Below, piece by piece: positions 6,821 to 12,537 of a stretch of DNA of 13,098 bases (position 1 is its first letter; every line of letters starts with the position of its first letter). Below the pieces are notes generated by a model, which saw only the letters and a program-made list of their open reading frames with translations, was not told the DNA's origin and searched no databases. Both the position numbers and the translations under genes were made by a program. The DNA is from an uncultured archaeon A07HN63 (GTDB lineage: Archaea > Halobacteriota > Halobacteria > Halobacteriales > Haloferacaceae). The stretch covers positions 189,717 through 202,814 of the forward strand of contig KI543197.1 of NCBI GenBank assembly GCA_000496215.1, written 5' to 3'.

Positions 6821-7648
6821 CTACGATTTCTCAAGGGGGTACCGATCCAGCGTGGCGACGACATCCGACGGTGGGTCGACCACACTCTGTGGGGTGCCGA
6901 GCGGCGTGACGCTGATCTCGCGGTCAACGATGGCTGCGCGGTCGCTCCACGCCGGGTAGTCGTCCTCGTAGCCATCGAGCCCGATAGGGAACCCATCGCC
7001 CTCGACGGGATGGGTCGCCCAGTAGTTGCTCTCGAAGGTGGTTCGCTCCCCCTCGACGACGCGGGTATCGTAGTCGGCCAGCGGTTTCGTTACGGCGATG
7101 GTGTCGGTTTCGGCGGCCGGGATATTGACGTTGAGGTAGTCGACATCACCATCGAAGACGGCCGTGTCTTCGAGTAGCGAGAGTAGATCACGCGTGGCCG
7201 CACCGATGGCATCGAATGAGCTGTCGCCGTCTTCGGGGAAGTACGTCTCGTGGTCGTAGCCGGAGACGGCCACGGCCGGAGTCCCGAGAAACGCGGCCTC
7301 GACGGCGGCGCCGACAGTCCCGGAGTGACCGAGGATGTAGCTGCCGACGTTGGGGCCGTTGTTCGCGCCGGAAACAACGAGATCGATCTCGTCGGCTTCG
7401 GGGATGTGTCGAAGGCCGACGGCGACGCAGTCGGCTGGCGTCCCGTCGACAACGTACCCCCACTCGTGGTCGCTGATCTCGATTGCGTCGGCCCGCTCGT
7501 AGGAGAGATCCGACCGCGACCGGCCGACGCCGCTCTGGTCGCTTGCGGGCGCGACGACCGTCACGTCCCAGTGTGGCGAGAGGTGTTCGTAGACCGCGGT
7601 GAGACCCGGGCTGTGGATACCGTCGTCGTTTGTGAGGAGGAGCCGCAT
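6821..7648 (-). CDS. surE: 5'/3'-nucleotidase SurE
   Basis: This 275-residue protein is SurE, a divalent-metal-dependent phosphatase that removes phosphate from nucleoside monophosphates. The metal and substrate motifs are present: NDDG (Asp8, Asp9), APASDQSGVGRS with Ser39, VSGANNGPNVG (from Val92; Asn96) and HSGTVGAAVEAAFLGTPAVAVS. The length is typical. The ATG start gives MRLLLTNDDGI, which places the catalytic Asp pair where SurE always has it. A TATA-like box lies 25-32 bp upstream, so the mRNA is probably leaderless. The yjbQ gene lies upstream on the same strand with a 65-bp gap. A nucleoside-recognition membrane protein lies just beyond yjbQ; a shared nucleotide-salvage role is possible but only inferred. 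Confidence 0.96.
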   Translation of the reverse strand: MRLLLTNDDGIHSPGLTAVYEHLSPHWDVTVVAPASDQSGVGRSRSDLSYERADAIEISDHEWGYVVDGTPADCVAVGLRHIPEADEIDLVVSGANNGPNVGSYILGHSGTVGAAVEAAFLGTPAVAVSGYDHETYFPEDGDSSFDAIGAATRDLLSLLEDTAVFDGDVDYLNVNIPAAETDTIAVTKPLADYDTRVVEGERTTFESNYWATHPVEGDGFPIGLDGYEDDYPAWSDRAAIVDREISVTPLGTPQSVVDPPSDVVATLDRYPLEKS

Positions 7649-7672
7649 CTATCGGTGCTTGGACGCCCCGGG

Positions 7673-7680
7673 ATAAAAAT
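7673..7680 (-). promoter_or_regulatory. TATA-like box for surE
   Basis: The minus strand reads ATTTTTAT, 25-32 bp before the surE ATG at 7648. The spacing fits a leaderless transcript starting at or next to the ATG. Confidence 0.55.
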
Positions 7681-7713
7681 CTCACAAGCATCGTCGTCGA
7701 TCACGGGGATCGC

Positions 7714-8097
7714 TCAGTGAACGCGAACAGTGATCGTCCGTGTCCGCGGGCCGTCGCACTCGACAGCGAGGATCGACTGCCAGCGACCGAGCCCGAGGTC
7801 GCCGTCCTCGATGGGGACGGTCACGCTCTCGCCGACGAGCATCGCCCGCACGTGGCTGTCGGCGTTGTCGTCGATCTGATCGTGTTGCCAGCCGTCGTCG
7901 GGCACCAGCTCGTCGAGCCCGTCGGCCAGATCACTCATGAGCCGTGATTCGGCCTCGTTGACGACGACGCCCATGGTGGTGTGCTGGCTGAAGACGGTAC
8001 AGACGCCGCTCGCGTCGTCGGGAAGGGCTGTCGCCACCCGGTCGGTGATGTCGATGGCTTCGGTTCGGCTGTCGGTATCGACCGTGATCGTTGCCAT
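7714..8097 (-). CDS. YjbQ/UPF0047 family protein
   Basis: This 127-residue protein belongs to the widespread YjbQ (UPF0047) family, whose bacterial member has reported weak thiamin phosphate synthase activity; the physiological role is unsettled. Conserved blocks are CTVFSQHTTMGVVVNE (33-48), NADSHVRAMLVGESVTVPIEDG (78-99), LGLGRWQSI (101-109) and ECDGPRTRTITV (113-124). These include the conserved His and Glu residues of the family. I choose the ATG at 8097 over the GTG at 8112: it gives the usual MATITVDTDSRTE start and puts an AT-rich box about 25 bp upstream. It is divergent from the membrane protein gene at 8145 with only 47 bp between, and is followed on the same strand by surE. Confidence 0.9.
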   Translation of the reverse strand: MATITVDTDSRTEAIDITDRVATALPDDASGVCTVFSQHTTMGVVVNEAESRLMSDLADGLDELVPDDGWQHDQIDDNADSHVRAMLVGESVTVPIEDGDLGLGRWQSILAVECDGPRTRTITVRVH

Positions 8098-8117
8098 ACG
8101 CGCCGTACTCACCGGCA

Positions 8118-8126
8118 GTTGAAAAC
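8118..8126. promoter_or_regulatory. Shared AT-rich promoter element between yjbQ and the membrane protein gene
   Basis: GTTGAAAAC is the only AT-rich stretch in the 47-bp divergent gap. It lies about 21-29 bp from the yjbQ ATG on one strand and 19-27 bp from the GTG at 8145 on the other. It is therefore positioned to act as a TATA region for leaderless transcripts in both directions. Confidence 0.45.
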
Positions 8127-8144
8127 CACAGCGTCGAGACCGAC

Positions 8145-9149
8145 GTGCCTTTGCTCGCGCCGGCCCCAGTTATCGCCGTGCAGTCGACGCTGTCCGTTGT
8201 TGCCGACGCGCTCGTGGCGATCCTGCCGCGGGTCGCCCGGATCGGCCTGCTGGTCTCGGTGTCGGTCTATCTCGCCAACGTCGCCGTCGCCTTCGGGCTC
8301 GTCGAGCGGATCGCCGGCCTCTCGCGGCTGTTGACCGGGCCGGCAAATCTTCCCGACGAGGTCGGCACGGCGATCCTGACGACGACGGCATCGACGACGG
8401 CGGGGTACTCGATGCTTGCGGACCTTCGGGAGTCGGGGTATCTCGACGACCGCGCCACGCTGGTCGCCGTGACGATGAACACGTTCTTCGGCTTCGCCCA
8501 GCACGTCTTCACGTACTACATTCCCGTCCTGATCCCGATTCTCGGCTATCCCGTCGGCGTGCTGTACGTCGGGTCACGGGCGTTGATCTCGCTGGCGATC
8601 ACGCTGGTCGGCATCCTCGCCGGCGCGCTGTTGCTCTCCGAGCGGAATGTCAACGCGGACGCCCAGCTCGATCCCGACGAACTCGACGAGGAGGAGCAGA
8701 CGCCGAAAGAACGATTGCTCGCGGCGTGGGATCGAACCCGGCCGACGCTTCGACGGCTCGTCCCGCGGCTCGTAATCGTCTACACGCTCGTCACGCTGCT
8801 GGTGACGCAGTACGACCTCACGGGGATCACCGGCTCGGCCGATCCGCTGGTCGGACTGGTCGGGTTGCCGTCGGCCGCGGTACCGGTGATCGCGGTCTAC
8901 AGCTTCGATACCACCTCCGGTGCGGCCGCTATCGCGCCGCTACTGGGCGACGTGTTCACGCCGCTGCAGGCGGTGGCGACGCTGCTGCTCGGCGGCATCG
9001 TCTCCTTCGCCGTCTCGACGTTCAAACGGTCGATCCCGTTCCAGTACGGCATCTGGGGGCCGGAGTTCGGCACGAAGGTCATCGCCGTCAACACGGCCCT
9101 AAAAATCGTCTTCATCAGCCTCACGGTCATGCTGCTGTTGGTCGTATAG
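8145..9149 (+). CDS. Nucleoside-recognition (GATE) domain membrane protein
   Basis: This 334-residue polytopic membrane protein resembles the archaeal COG3366 nucleoside-recognition group, related to the gate domain of nucleoside transporters. A hydrophobic N-terminal helix and LPRVARIGLLVSVSVYLANV lead into the conserved block LTGPANLPDEVGTAILTTTA. That is followed by NTFFGFAQHVFTYYIPVLIP, a charged cytoplasmic-type loop (LDPDELDEEEQTPKERL) and a second gate-like half with VPVIAVYSFDTTSGAAAIAP. It ends in a hydrophobic helix. The GTG at 8145 is preferred to the ATG at 8091, which would overlap yjbQ and add a non-conserved polar segment. No experimental substrate is known to me; transport or sensing of nucleosides is inferred from the domain name and the nearby surE. 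Confidence 0.83.
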   Translation: MPLLAPAPVIAVQSTLSVVADALVAILPRVARIGLLVSVSVYLANVAVAFGLVERIAGLSRLLTGPANLPDEVGTAILTTTASTTAGYSMLADLRESGYLDDRATLVAVTMNTFFGFAQHVFTYYIPVLIPILGYPVGVLYVGSRALISLAITLVGILAGALLLSERNVNADAQLDPDELDEEEQTPKERLLAAWDRTRPTLRRLVPRLVIVYTLVTLLVTQYDLTGITGSADPLVGLVGLPSAAVPVIAVYSFDTTSGAAAIAPLLGDVFTPLQAVATLLLGGIVSFAVSTFKRSIPFQYGIWGPEFGTKVIAVNTALKIVFISLTVMLLLVV

Positions 9150-9208
9150 AACGCGAGGAGTATGGAGGGAGGGCGTGACGATGAGCGGTCAGCGGGACCC
9201 GTCTCGGT

Positions 9209-9505
9209 TTAGCTTGACTGCTCAACGCGCCACGTCGTCGCGCCGGTGTAGGACCAGCGTTCGATGGAGAGATCGGCGACCGAGTCCTGTAGCTTGACGA
9301 TCAGTGCGCCGATCTCCTTGGCTGAGAGATCGACATCGTCGGCGATGAACTTGCTCTTGAAGTACACCTCGCCGTCGGCCGCGCGCTCGCGGAGGTAGTC
9401 GGCGAGTCGCTGCTGTTTCGTTGCGGTCGGTTCGTCGTCGGCGTCGTCGGATTCGTCGGTGGGGGCTGTGCGTGTGTCGGCAGCGGGGGTGGGTGTCGTA
9501 CTCAT
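9209..9505 (-). CDS. Small DUF7123-like haloarchaeal protein
   Basis: This 98-residue protein has a polar, acidic Thr/Ala/Asp-rich N-terminus (about 1-28). A compact domain follows: KQQRLADYLRERAADGEVYF, KSKFIADDVDLSAKEIGALI, and a closing SIERWSYTGATTWRV. This pattern matches a small protein conserved across haloarchaea that I recall as DUF7123. The helix-turn-helix-like order (helix, DVDLSAKEIGALIVKLQD, then a beta wing) suggests a winged-helix fold, hence possible nucleic-acid binding. The function is unknown. Its ATG overlaps the stop of the membrane protein gene upstream (ATGA at 9502-9505), so the two are probably translationally coupled. It is convergent with the nucleoside-recognition gene, 59 bp away. 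Confidence 0.8.
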   Translation of the reverse strand: MSTTPTPAADTRTAPTDESDDADDEPTATKQQRLADYLRERAADGEVYFKSKFIADDVDLSAKEIGALIVKLQDSVADLSIERWSYTGATTWRVEQSS

Positions 9506-9756
9506 GGGTTGGGGGTGTAGTTGCGTCCAGCGAGCAATGCGAGCAGTTGACAGCCGATCAGTACCAGCGCGAGCGCGCCGGTCCGTGGGGCACCGTCGAC
9601 CGCCAGCAGCGGCAGGTAGACGACCGGGAGACAGATCGCCAGCCAGAAGCCCAGCCAGCGAACGGACTGCTGGAGGGCCAGCCGGCTGCGACGGACCGTC
9701 CGTGCGGCTGCGTCGGCGGCAACCGTGTCGATGCGTCGGTTCGGTGTGTGCTTCAT
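9502..9756 (-). CDS. Small two-helix membrane protein, unknown function
   Basis: This 84-residue protein has a basic N-terminus (MKHTPNRRID, then RTVRRSR), which favours a cytoplasmic N-terminal segment. Two hydrophobic segments follow (about 35-52 and 61-76) with a short DGAPRTG turn, and then a polar end. I do not recognise a family. A longer reading from 9783 is possible, but the ATG at 9756 has an SD-like GGTGAG six bases upstream and a TATA-like box about 42 bp upstream. This predicts a short leader containing the SD. That makes it one of the few genes here with SD-type initiation. It overlaps the DUF7123-like gene by four bases, suggesting a membrane protein and a small soluble partner made together. 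Confidence 0.72.
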   Translation of the reverse strand: MKHTPNRRIDTVAADAAARTVRRSRLALQQSVRWLGFWLAICLPVVYLPLLAVDGAPRTGALALVLIGCQLLALLAGRNYTPNP

Positions 9757-9762
9757 TGGGGG

Positions 9763-9768
9763 CTCACC
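9763..9768 (-). promoter_or_regulatory. Shine-Dalgarno site deciding the start at 9756
   Basis: Minus-strand GGTGAG, matching the archaeal anti-SD (GGTGA core), sits six bases before the ATG at 9756. It supports that ATG over the upstream in-frame one at 9783. Confidence 0.6.
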
Positions 9769-9797
9769 GTCTATGCAACCCATGCACCGGGATCATC

Positions 9798-9803
9798 ATA
9801 TAA
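9798..9803 (-). promoter_or_regulatory. TATA box for the two-gene membrane/DUF7123 unit
   Basis: Minus-strand TTATAT is a good TATA match. A start about 25-28 bp downstream would fall near 9773, giving a short leader that contains the SD at 9763-9768. Confidence 0.55.
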
Positions 9804-9826
9804 GGGCCACAGCGTTCGGGCAAATT

Positions 9827-9852
9827 CACCGTTCTGAACGGTGTAAACGGTG
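9827..9852. repeat. Inverted repeat with an extra half-site upstream of the two-gene unit
   Basis: CACCGTT-CTG-AACGGTG is a perfect 7+3+7 inverted repeat at 9827-9843. A third copy of AACGGTG follows at 9846-9852. It lies about 24 bp upstream of the TATA box of the minus-strand unit, a position suited to an activator or repressor. Confidence 0.6.
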
Positions 9853-9994
9853 CTCGCCGACCAGCAAAAGGGCGAAAATCGAATGCGACCGATGTTTTAC
9901 GACGCTTCGAAAAACGGTTAGACGATTTAGAAACGTATCTGCGACTGTTTCACGCGTTTCGAAGTGCTTGTCGACCCACGCCAGCACCGCCGCG
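9853..9994. other. Intergenic stretch without a supported gene
   Basis: No convincing coding sequence is seen here. It is AT-richer than the flanking genes and holds an 8-bp inverted pair, CTTCGAAA (9904-9911) and TTTCGAAG (9957-9964). On the minus strand it has a run of five T near 9908-9912 that could end the UPF0200-UPF0201 transcript. Confidence 0.4.
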
Positions 9995-10417
9995 CTATTC
10001 GGCAGTTGACTCGGGATCGACGGGGGTTCCCTCCTCGGTCGGCGGCGCGACCGCGTCGATCATCGCCTGCACGTCCGGCTCGCGCACCGTTACGGTCACC
10101 TCGATATCACCGAGTTCGTCGGGGTTGCCGACCGCGAAGTTGATGACGCCCTCGAAGGCGGCCTGTTTCTTTAGCGCGAACGCGAACCCCTCGTCGTCGG
10201 CGTGCTCCTGAAACTGCCGGCGCGCGGTGTCGAGGATCTCCTGTTCGTATAGCCGGTCGGAGAACGGGTCGAGCGTGTGGGTTTCGCCGACGAGCAGCCC
10301 CGGCTGGTGGTCCAGTTCGGCGTCGGGAAACACGGTGCCGACAGCGTCGGCGACGCGGTCGGTCACCTCGGTGTCGTGGACCGGGGCCTCGATGCGCACG
10401 TCAATGCTGTAGATCAT
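9995..10417 (-). CDS. UPF0201 family RNA-binding-type protein
   Basis: This 140-residue protein matches the archaeal UPF0201 group (COG1931, annotated as an RNA-binding domain protein). It opens with a beta strand, MIYSIDVRIEAPVHDTEVTDRV. Later come PGLLVGETHTLDPFSDRLYEQEILDTAR and FALKKQAAFEGVINFAVGNPDELGDIEVTV, with a short acidic tail after about residue 125. Its molecular role is not established. It is the downstream member of a pair with a UPF0200 kinase-like gene: its ATG at 10417 lies inside that gene's last codons, an overlap of 17 bases implying coupled translation. The stop is TAG. Confidence 0.87.
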   Translation of the reverse strand: MIYSIDVRIEAPVHDTEVTDRVADAVGTVFPDAELDHQPGLLVGETHTLDPFSDRLYEQEILDTARRQFQEHADDEGFAFALKKQAAFEGVINFAVGNPDELGDIEVTVTVREPDVQAMIDAVAPPTEEGTPVDPESTAE

Positions 10418-10987
10418 TGGCGTCCGTGTGGTTTTGCTCGTCGATGTCGAGCAGCTCGCGGGCCTGTTCGCGGAACTCCGCGAGCGTACCCGTGTTGTTG
10501 ATCTGGTAGTCGGCGTGTTCCATCACGTCGCCCATCCCGAAGCCGAGCTCGCGCTCGTCGCGCTCGCGGAGGGCCTCGAGATCGGTGTCGGTGTCGTCGC
10601 GGCCGCGCTCGTCGAGGCGCTCGGCCCTGAGGTCGAAGGGAGCCTCGATGCTGACGACCGCGAAGTCGTCACCGAACGCGTCGGTGAACGCCTCAACTTC
10701 GACCATCGAGCGGAGGCCATCGACGACAACGGTGTCGCGTCGCCGCCATCGTCGAGGTGGTCGCGGACGTGTGGGAGCGAGGCCTCGGCGATAGCCGCCG
10801 GGCCGTTTTCCTCGCGCAGGGCTGTGGCGACATCGCCGTGGTTGTCGGCGGGATCGAGCCCGCGGTCGCGGCAGGCCTGCCGGATCACATCCCCCATCGT
10901 GACGACCGGGATGTCGGCCTCGCGGGCGACGGCGGCGAACTCGCCTTTCCCGCTGCCGGGGAGCCCGACTGTTCCGAGTATGTGCAT
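10401..10987 (-). pseudogene. UPF0200 P-loop nucleotide kinase-like gene, interrupted by a one-base frameshift
   Basis: The first part (MHILGTVGLPGSGKGE) has a P-loop at residues 8-15 and then VVTMGDVIRQACRDRGLDP and NGPAAIAEASLP. This matches archaeal UPF0200 proteins, a group related to adenylate and dephospho-CoA kinases. After LDDGGDAT (near 10735) the frame turns into Ser/Arg-rich noise, while the adjacent frame takes over with VVVDGLRSMVEVEAFTDAFG and SIEAPFDLRAERLDERGRDD to the stop at 10401. One missing base in the GACGCGACACC context joins the halves into about 195 residues, the usual family length. It may be a sequencing error rather than a true pseudogene, since the downstream half is perfectly conserved in character. 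A TATA-like CCTAAGG lies about 26 bp before the ATG. Confidence 0.85.
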
Positions 10988-11009
10988 ACCCGCGGTACTG
11001 CCGTGACGA

Positions 11010-11016
11010 CCTTAGG
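11010..11016 (-). promoter_or_regulatory. TATA-like box for the UPF0200-UPF0201 unit
   Basis: CCTAAGG on the minus strand is centred about 26 bp before the ATG at 10987, consistent with leaderless initiation. The match to a haloarchaeal TATA box is moderate. Confidence 0.4.
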
Positions 11017-11046
11017 TGTGCTGTTGTCTGTGTCGAACCCGAACGG

Positions 11047-11053
11047 CTTTTTG
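11047..11053 (+). promoter_or_regulatory. TATA-like box for tRNA-Arg
   Basis: CTTTTTG is centred about 28 bp before the first base of the tRNA, the usual promoter position for archaeal tRNA genes. Confidence 0.5.
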
Positions 11054-11077
11054 TGCACTGGGGGTACCAGCCAATGA

Positions 11078-11152
11078 GGGCACATAGCTCAGTCTGGACA
11101 GAGCGTCGGACTTCTAATCCGACGGCCGCGGGTTCAAATCCCGTTGTGCCCG
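11078..11152 (+). tRNA. tRNA-Arg (anticodon UCU)
   Basis: A complete 75-base cloverleaf can be drawn. The acceptor stem pairs GGGCACA with TGTGCCC and leaves discriminator G at 11152. The D-arm is GCTC...GAGC. The anticodon stem pairs TCGGA with TCCGA around the loop CTTCTAA, placing TCT at 11113-11115. A five-base variable loop precedes the T-arm GCGGG-TTCAAAT-CCCGT. No intron is present and CCA is not encoded. It reads AGA and, by wobble, AGG codons. The DNA just downstream changes sharply to AT-rich sequence. Confidence 0.96.
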
Positions 11153-11570
11153 GTTCTGACGGCTGCTACAATTTACGCCGCTATCAATAGTGAATCCGTA
11201 ATCAACTAAGAATCGCTCTATAACGCCACGCTGATTGTTATTTTAACCATTCTGTTCTCATATTATTCTTATTGATAATTTTGGGCCGTGTGTTTATTTG
11301 TGACTGACAACATGGGTTATCTACTGGTATGCCTGTTGCTGTGCAGGCCGTTACCGGGCAGGCATTCCAGCATCCGCGTTTCCCCACTACCCGTCCCGGC
11401 GCGGTGGCACCCGGCCGAGACGGGACTCTTAGTCTCAGAGGAACCATCACCCAGAGCCATCTCAAGGACATACCAGCCGGTCACCGGCCGTTGTGATACT
11501 GTATGAGACTGCGAGCCCGCAGCGTCGGTTGCTGCGCGGCGAGTAGCAAAACCCGCAACCGCTGTGTCGC
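11153..11570. other. Post-tRNA non-coding island (AT-rich, then GC-rich and structured)
   Basis: About 420 bases lack a convincing gene. The first part (about 11160-11325) is strikingly AT-rich for this genome, with runs such as TTATTTTAAC and TATTATTCTTATTG. The second part (about 11325-11510) is GC-rich with several inverted repeats, including a 12-bp stem at 11324-11370 and GAGAC...GTCTC near 11420-11440. A minus-strand frame of 77 codons exists (11238-11471), but its codon use and composition do not support it. The island may be a degraded mobile element or a structured RNA. Confidence 0.5.
11324..11370. repeat. Long imperfect hairpin
   Basis: CTGGTATGCCTG (11324-11335) and CAGGCATTCCAG (11359-11370) are inverted repeats matching at 11 of 12 positions around a 23-base loop. 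Inside, GCCTG (11331-11335) can alternatively pair with CAGGC at 11344-11348. It sits at the border between the AT-rich and GC-rich halves of the island. It could be an RNA hairpin, a terminator, or a subterminal hairpin of an IS200/IS605-type element. Confidence 0.7.
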
Positions 11571-12401
11571 TCAGTACCGCGAGGGCAGGAACGCGAAGGC
11601 GATCAGCAGGAACGAGATCAGGGCGGCGGTGAAGGTGATCCAGCTCAGCCCGCCGACGCGCTGCTGGAAGGTCTCCTGTTTGGCCACCTCCGAATTGTAG
11701 GCCTCCATATTACTCGTCAGGATCATCGTTTCCTCATCCGGGAAGAAGGCCAGGTACTCGTTGCCGTCCTCGAGTGTGACCGTTCCCTCGTTGCGGAAGT
11801 CGTTACTCCGATCCTCGCTTGTCGTCCACGAGAGACCGATGCTATCGGGGCTGATGCTGTCGATGGTTGCCTGTGTGCCCTCGTAGTCCACCGTGTCGCC
11901 CTCGGTGAACGTGACGGTTGCAGGGTCGAAGTAGTTCTCCGACCGAACCTCGTTGCCGTCGACGATCACGAACTCACCGTTCTCGTCGGAGTAGGTCTGA
12001 TTGTTTGCATCGGCGTCGCCCTCGAGAATCGCCTCCTTGTCGAGTTCCTCTTCGAGCGTCACACTCGTGTTCGAGCTGTCGAGGACCGTCCAGTCACGCT
12101 CGCCGACGGTCACGGTATCGCCCGGTGCCCACGAGTCACTCTTGGCGACGTTGGTCGCCGTCCACGCGATCTCGCCGGTCATGTACTTCGTCGTGCTCCC
12201 GTGGCTCTCTTCGGTGACCTGTTCGACGCTGGCGACGGTGTAGGTCTCCCCGCCCGCGGTGAACTCCTCGCCCGTGGAGAGCTCGTAGTCGGGGTTTTCG
12301 AGGTCGATCTTGGGTTTCTCTGCGGTTGCGATCAGCGTGTACGACGCCGCGCCGATGAGGAGAAATAACGCGACGTACACGGCCACAGCGCGTCGTTGCA
12401 T
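11571..12401 (-). CDS. Membrane-anchored beta-rich extracytoplasmic protein, unknown function
   Basis: This 276-residue protein has an N-terminal hydrophobic segment (about 5-25, signal anchor) and a C-terminal one (about 250-270), followed by a short LPSRY tail. The body is acidic, Thr/Ser-rich and beta-like. A loose motif recurs about three times, of the form T-x-G-(D/E)-x-x-x-(Y/W)-x-V/I-x-S: in EFTAGGETYTVASV, TVTVGERDWTVLDS and TFTEGDTVDYEGTQATIDS. No family is recognised; extracytoplasmic placement is inferred. The ATG at 12401 is preferred to 12479 because it leads straight into the signal anchor (MQRRAVAVYVALFLLIG) and has a TATA-like GTTTTAC 24-30 bp upstream. It is divergent from eS6. 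Confidence 0.82.
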   Translation of the reverse strand: MQRRAVAVYVALFLLIGAASYTLIATAEKPKIDLENPDYELSTGEEFTAGGETYTVASVEQVTEESHGSTTKYMTGEIAWTATNVAKSDSWAPGDTVTVGERDWTVLDSSNTSVTLEEELDKEAILEGDADANNQTYSDENGEFVIVDGNEVRSENYFDPATVTFTEGDTVDYEGTQATIDSISPDSIGLSWTTSEDRSNDFRNEGTVTLEDGNEYLAFFPDEETMILTSNMEAYNSEVAKQETFQQRVGGLSWITFTAALISFLLIAFAFLPSRY

Positions 12402-12424
12402 ATCTCGGGCAAGGAGTGTCCCGC

Positions 12425-12431
12425 GTAAAAC
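12425..12431 (-). promoter_or_regulatory. TATA-like box for the membrane-anchored protein
   Basis: Minus-strand GTTTTAC, 24-30 bp before the ATG at 12401, fits a leaderless transcript and supports that start over the upstream in-frame ATG at 12479. Confidence 0.5.
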
Positions 12432-12508
12432 GATTACTAAGCACCGCTCACAGGTCCCCGACCTGCGGGGTGGCTTCATCCCCTGCCACCGAGCCTGCTT
12501 TCGACGTG

Positions 12509-12517
12509 CTTTTTATT
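12509..12517 (+). promoter_or_regulatory. TATA-like box for rps6e
   Basis: CTTTTTATT, centred about 25 bp before the ATG at 12538, is one of the best TATA matches in the window and fits a highly expressed leaderless ribosomal protein gene. Confidence 0.6.
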
Positions 12518-12537
12518 GCCCGCCGAAAGAAACGGGT

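Noticed and set aside
5757..6959. 400-codon plus-strand frame overlapping srp54 and surE
   Set aside because: Arg/Gly-rich translation typical of a shifted frame of a GC-rich gene; srp54 motifs lie in the other frame and surE on the other strand.
9826..9987. Minus-strand 53-residue frame starting with GTG (LAWVDKHFETRETVAD...)
   Set aside because: The first third looks protein-like but codon bias decays quickly, there is no SD, and it ends inside the inverted repeat; treated as intergenic.
9725..10009. Plus-strand frame with a CxxC-CxxC-like pattern in the gap after UPF0201
   Set aside because: The paired cysteines look zinc-finger-like, but most of the frame is antisense to or between real genes, has no promoter or start signal, and its composition is random-like.
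11238..11471. Minus-strand 77-codon frame in the post-tRNA island
   Set aside because: Its end runs into AT-rich DNA as Lys/Asn-rich sequence and the start is Arg/Trp-rich; no motif or promoter supports it.
11288..11506. Plus-strand 72-codon frame in the post-tRNA island
   Set aside because: Hydrophobic Leu/Cys start but no conserved pattern or start signal; likely chance in structured DNA.
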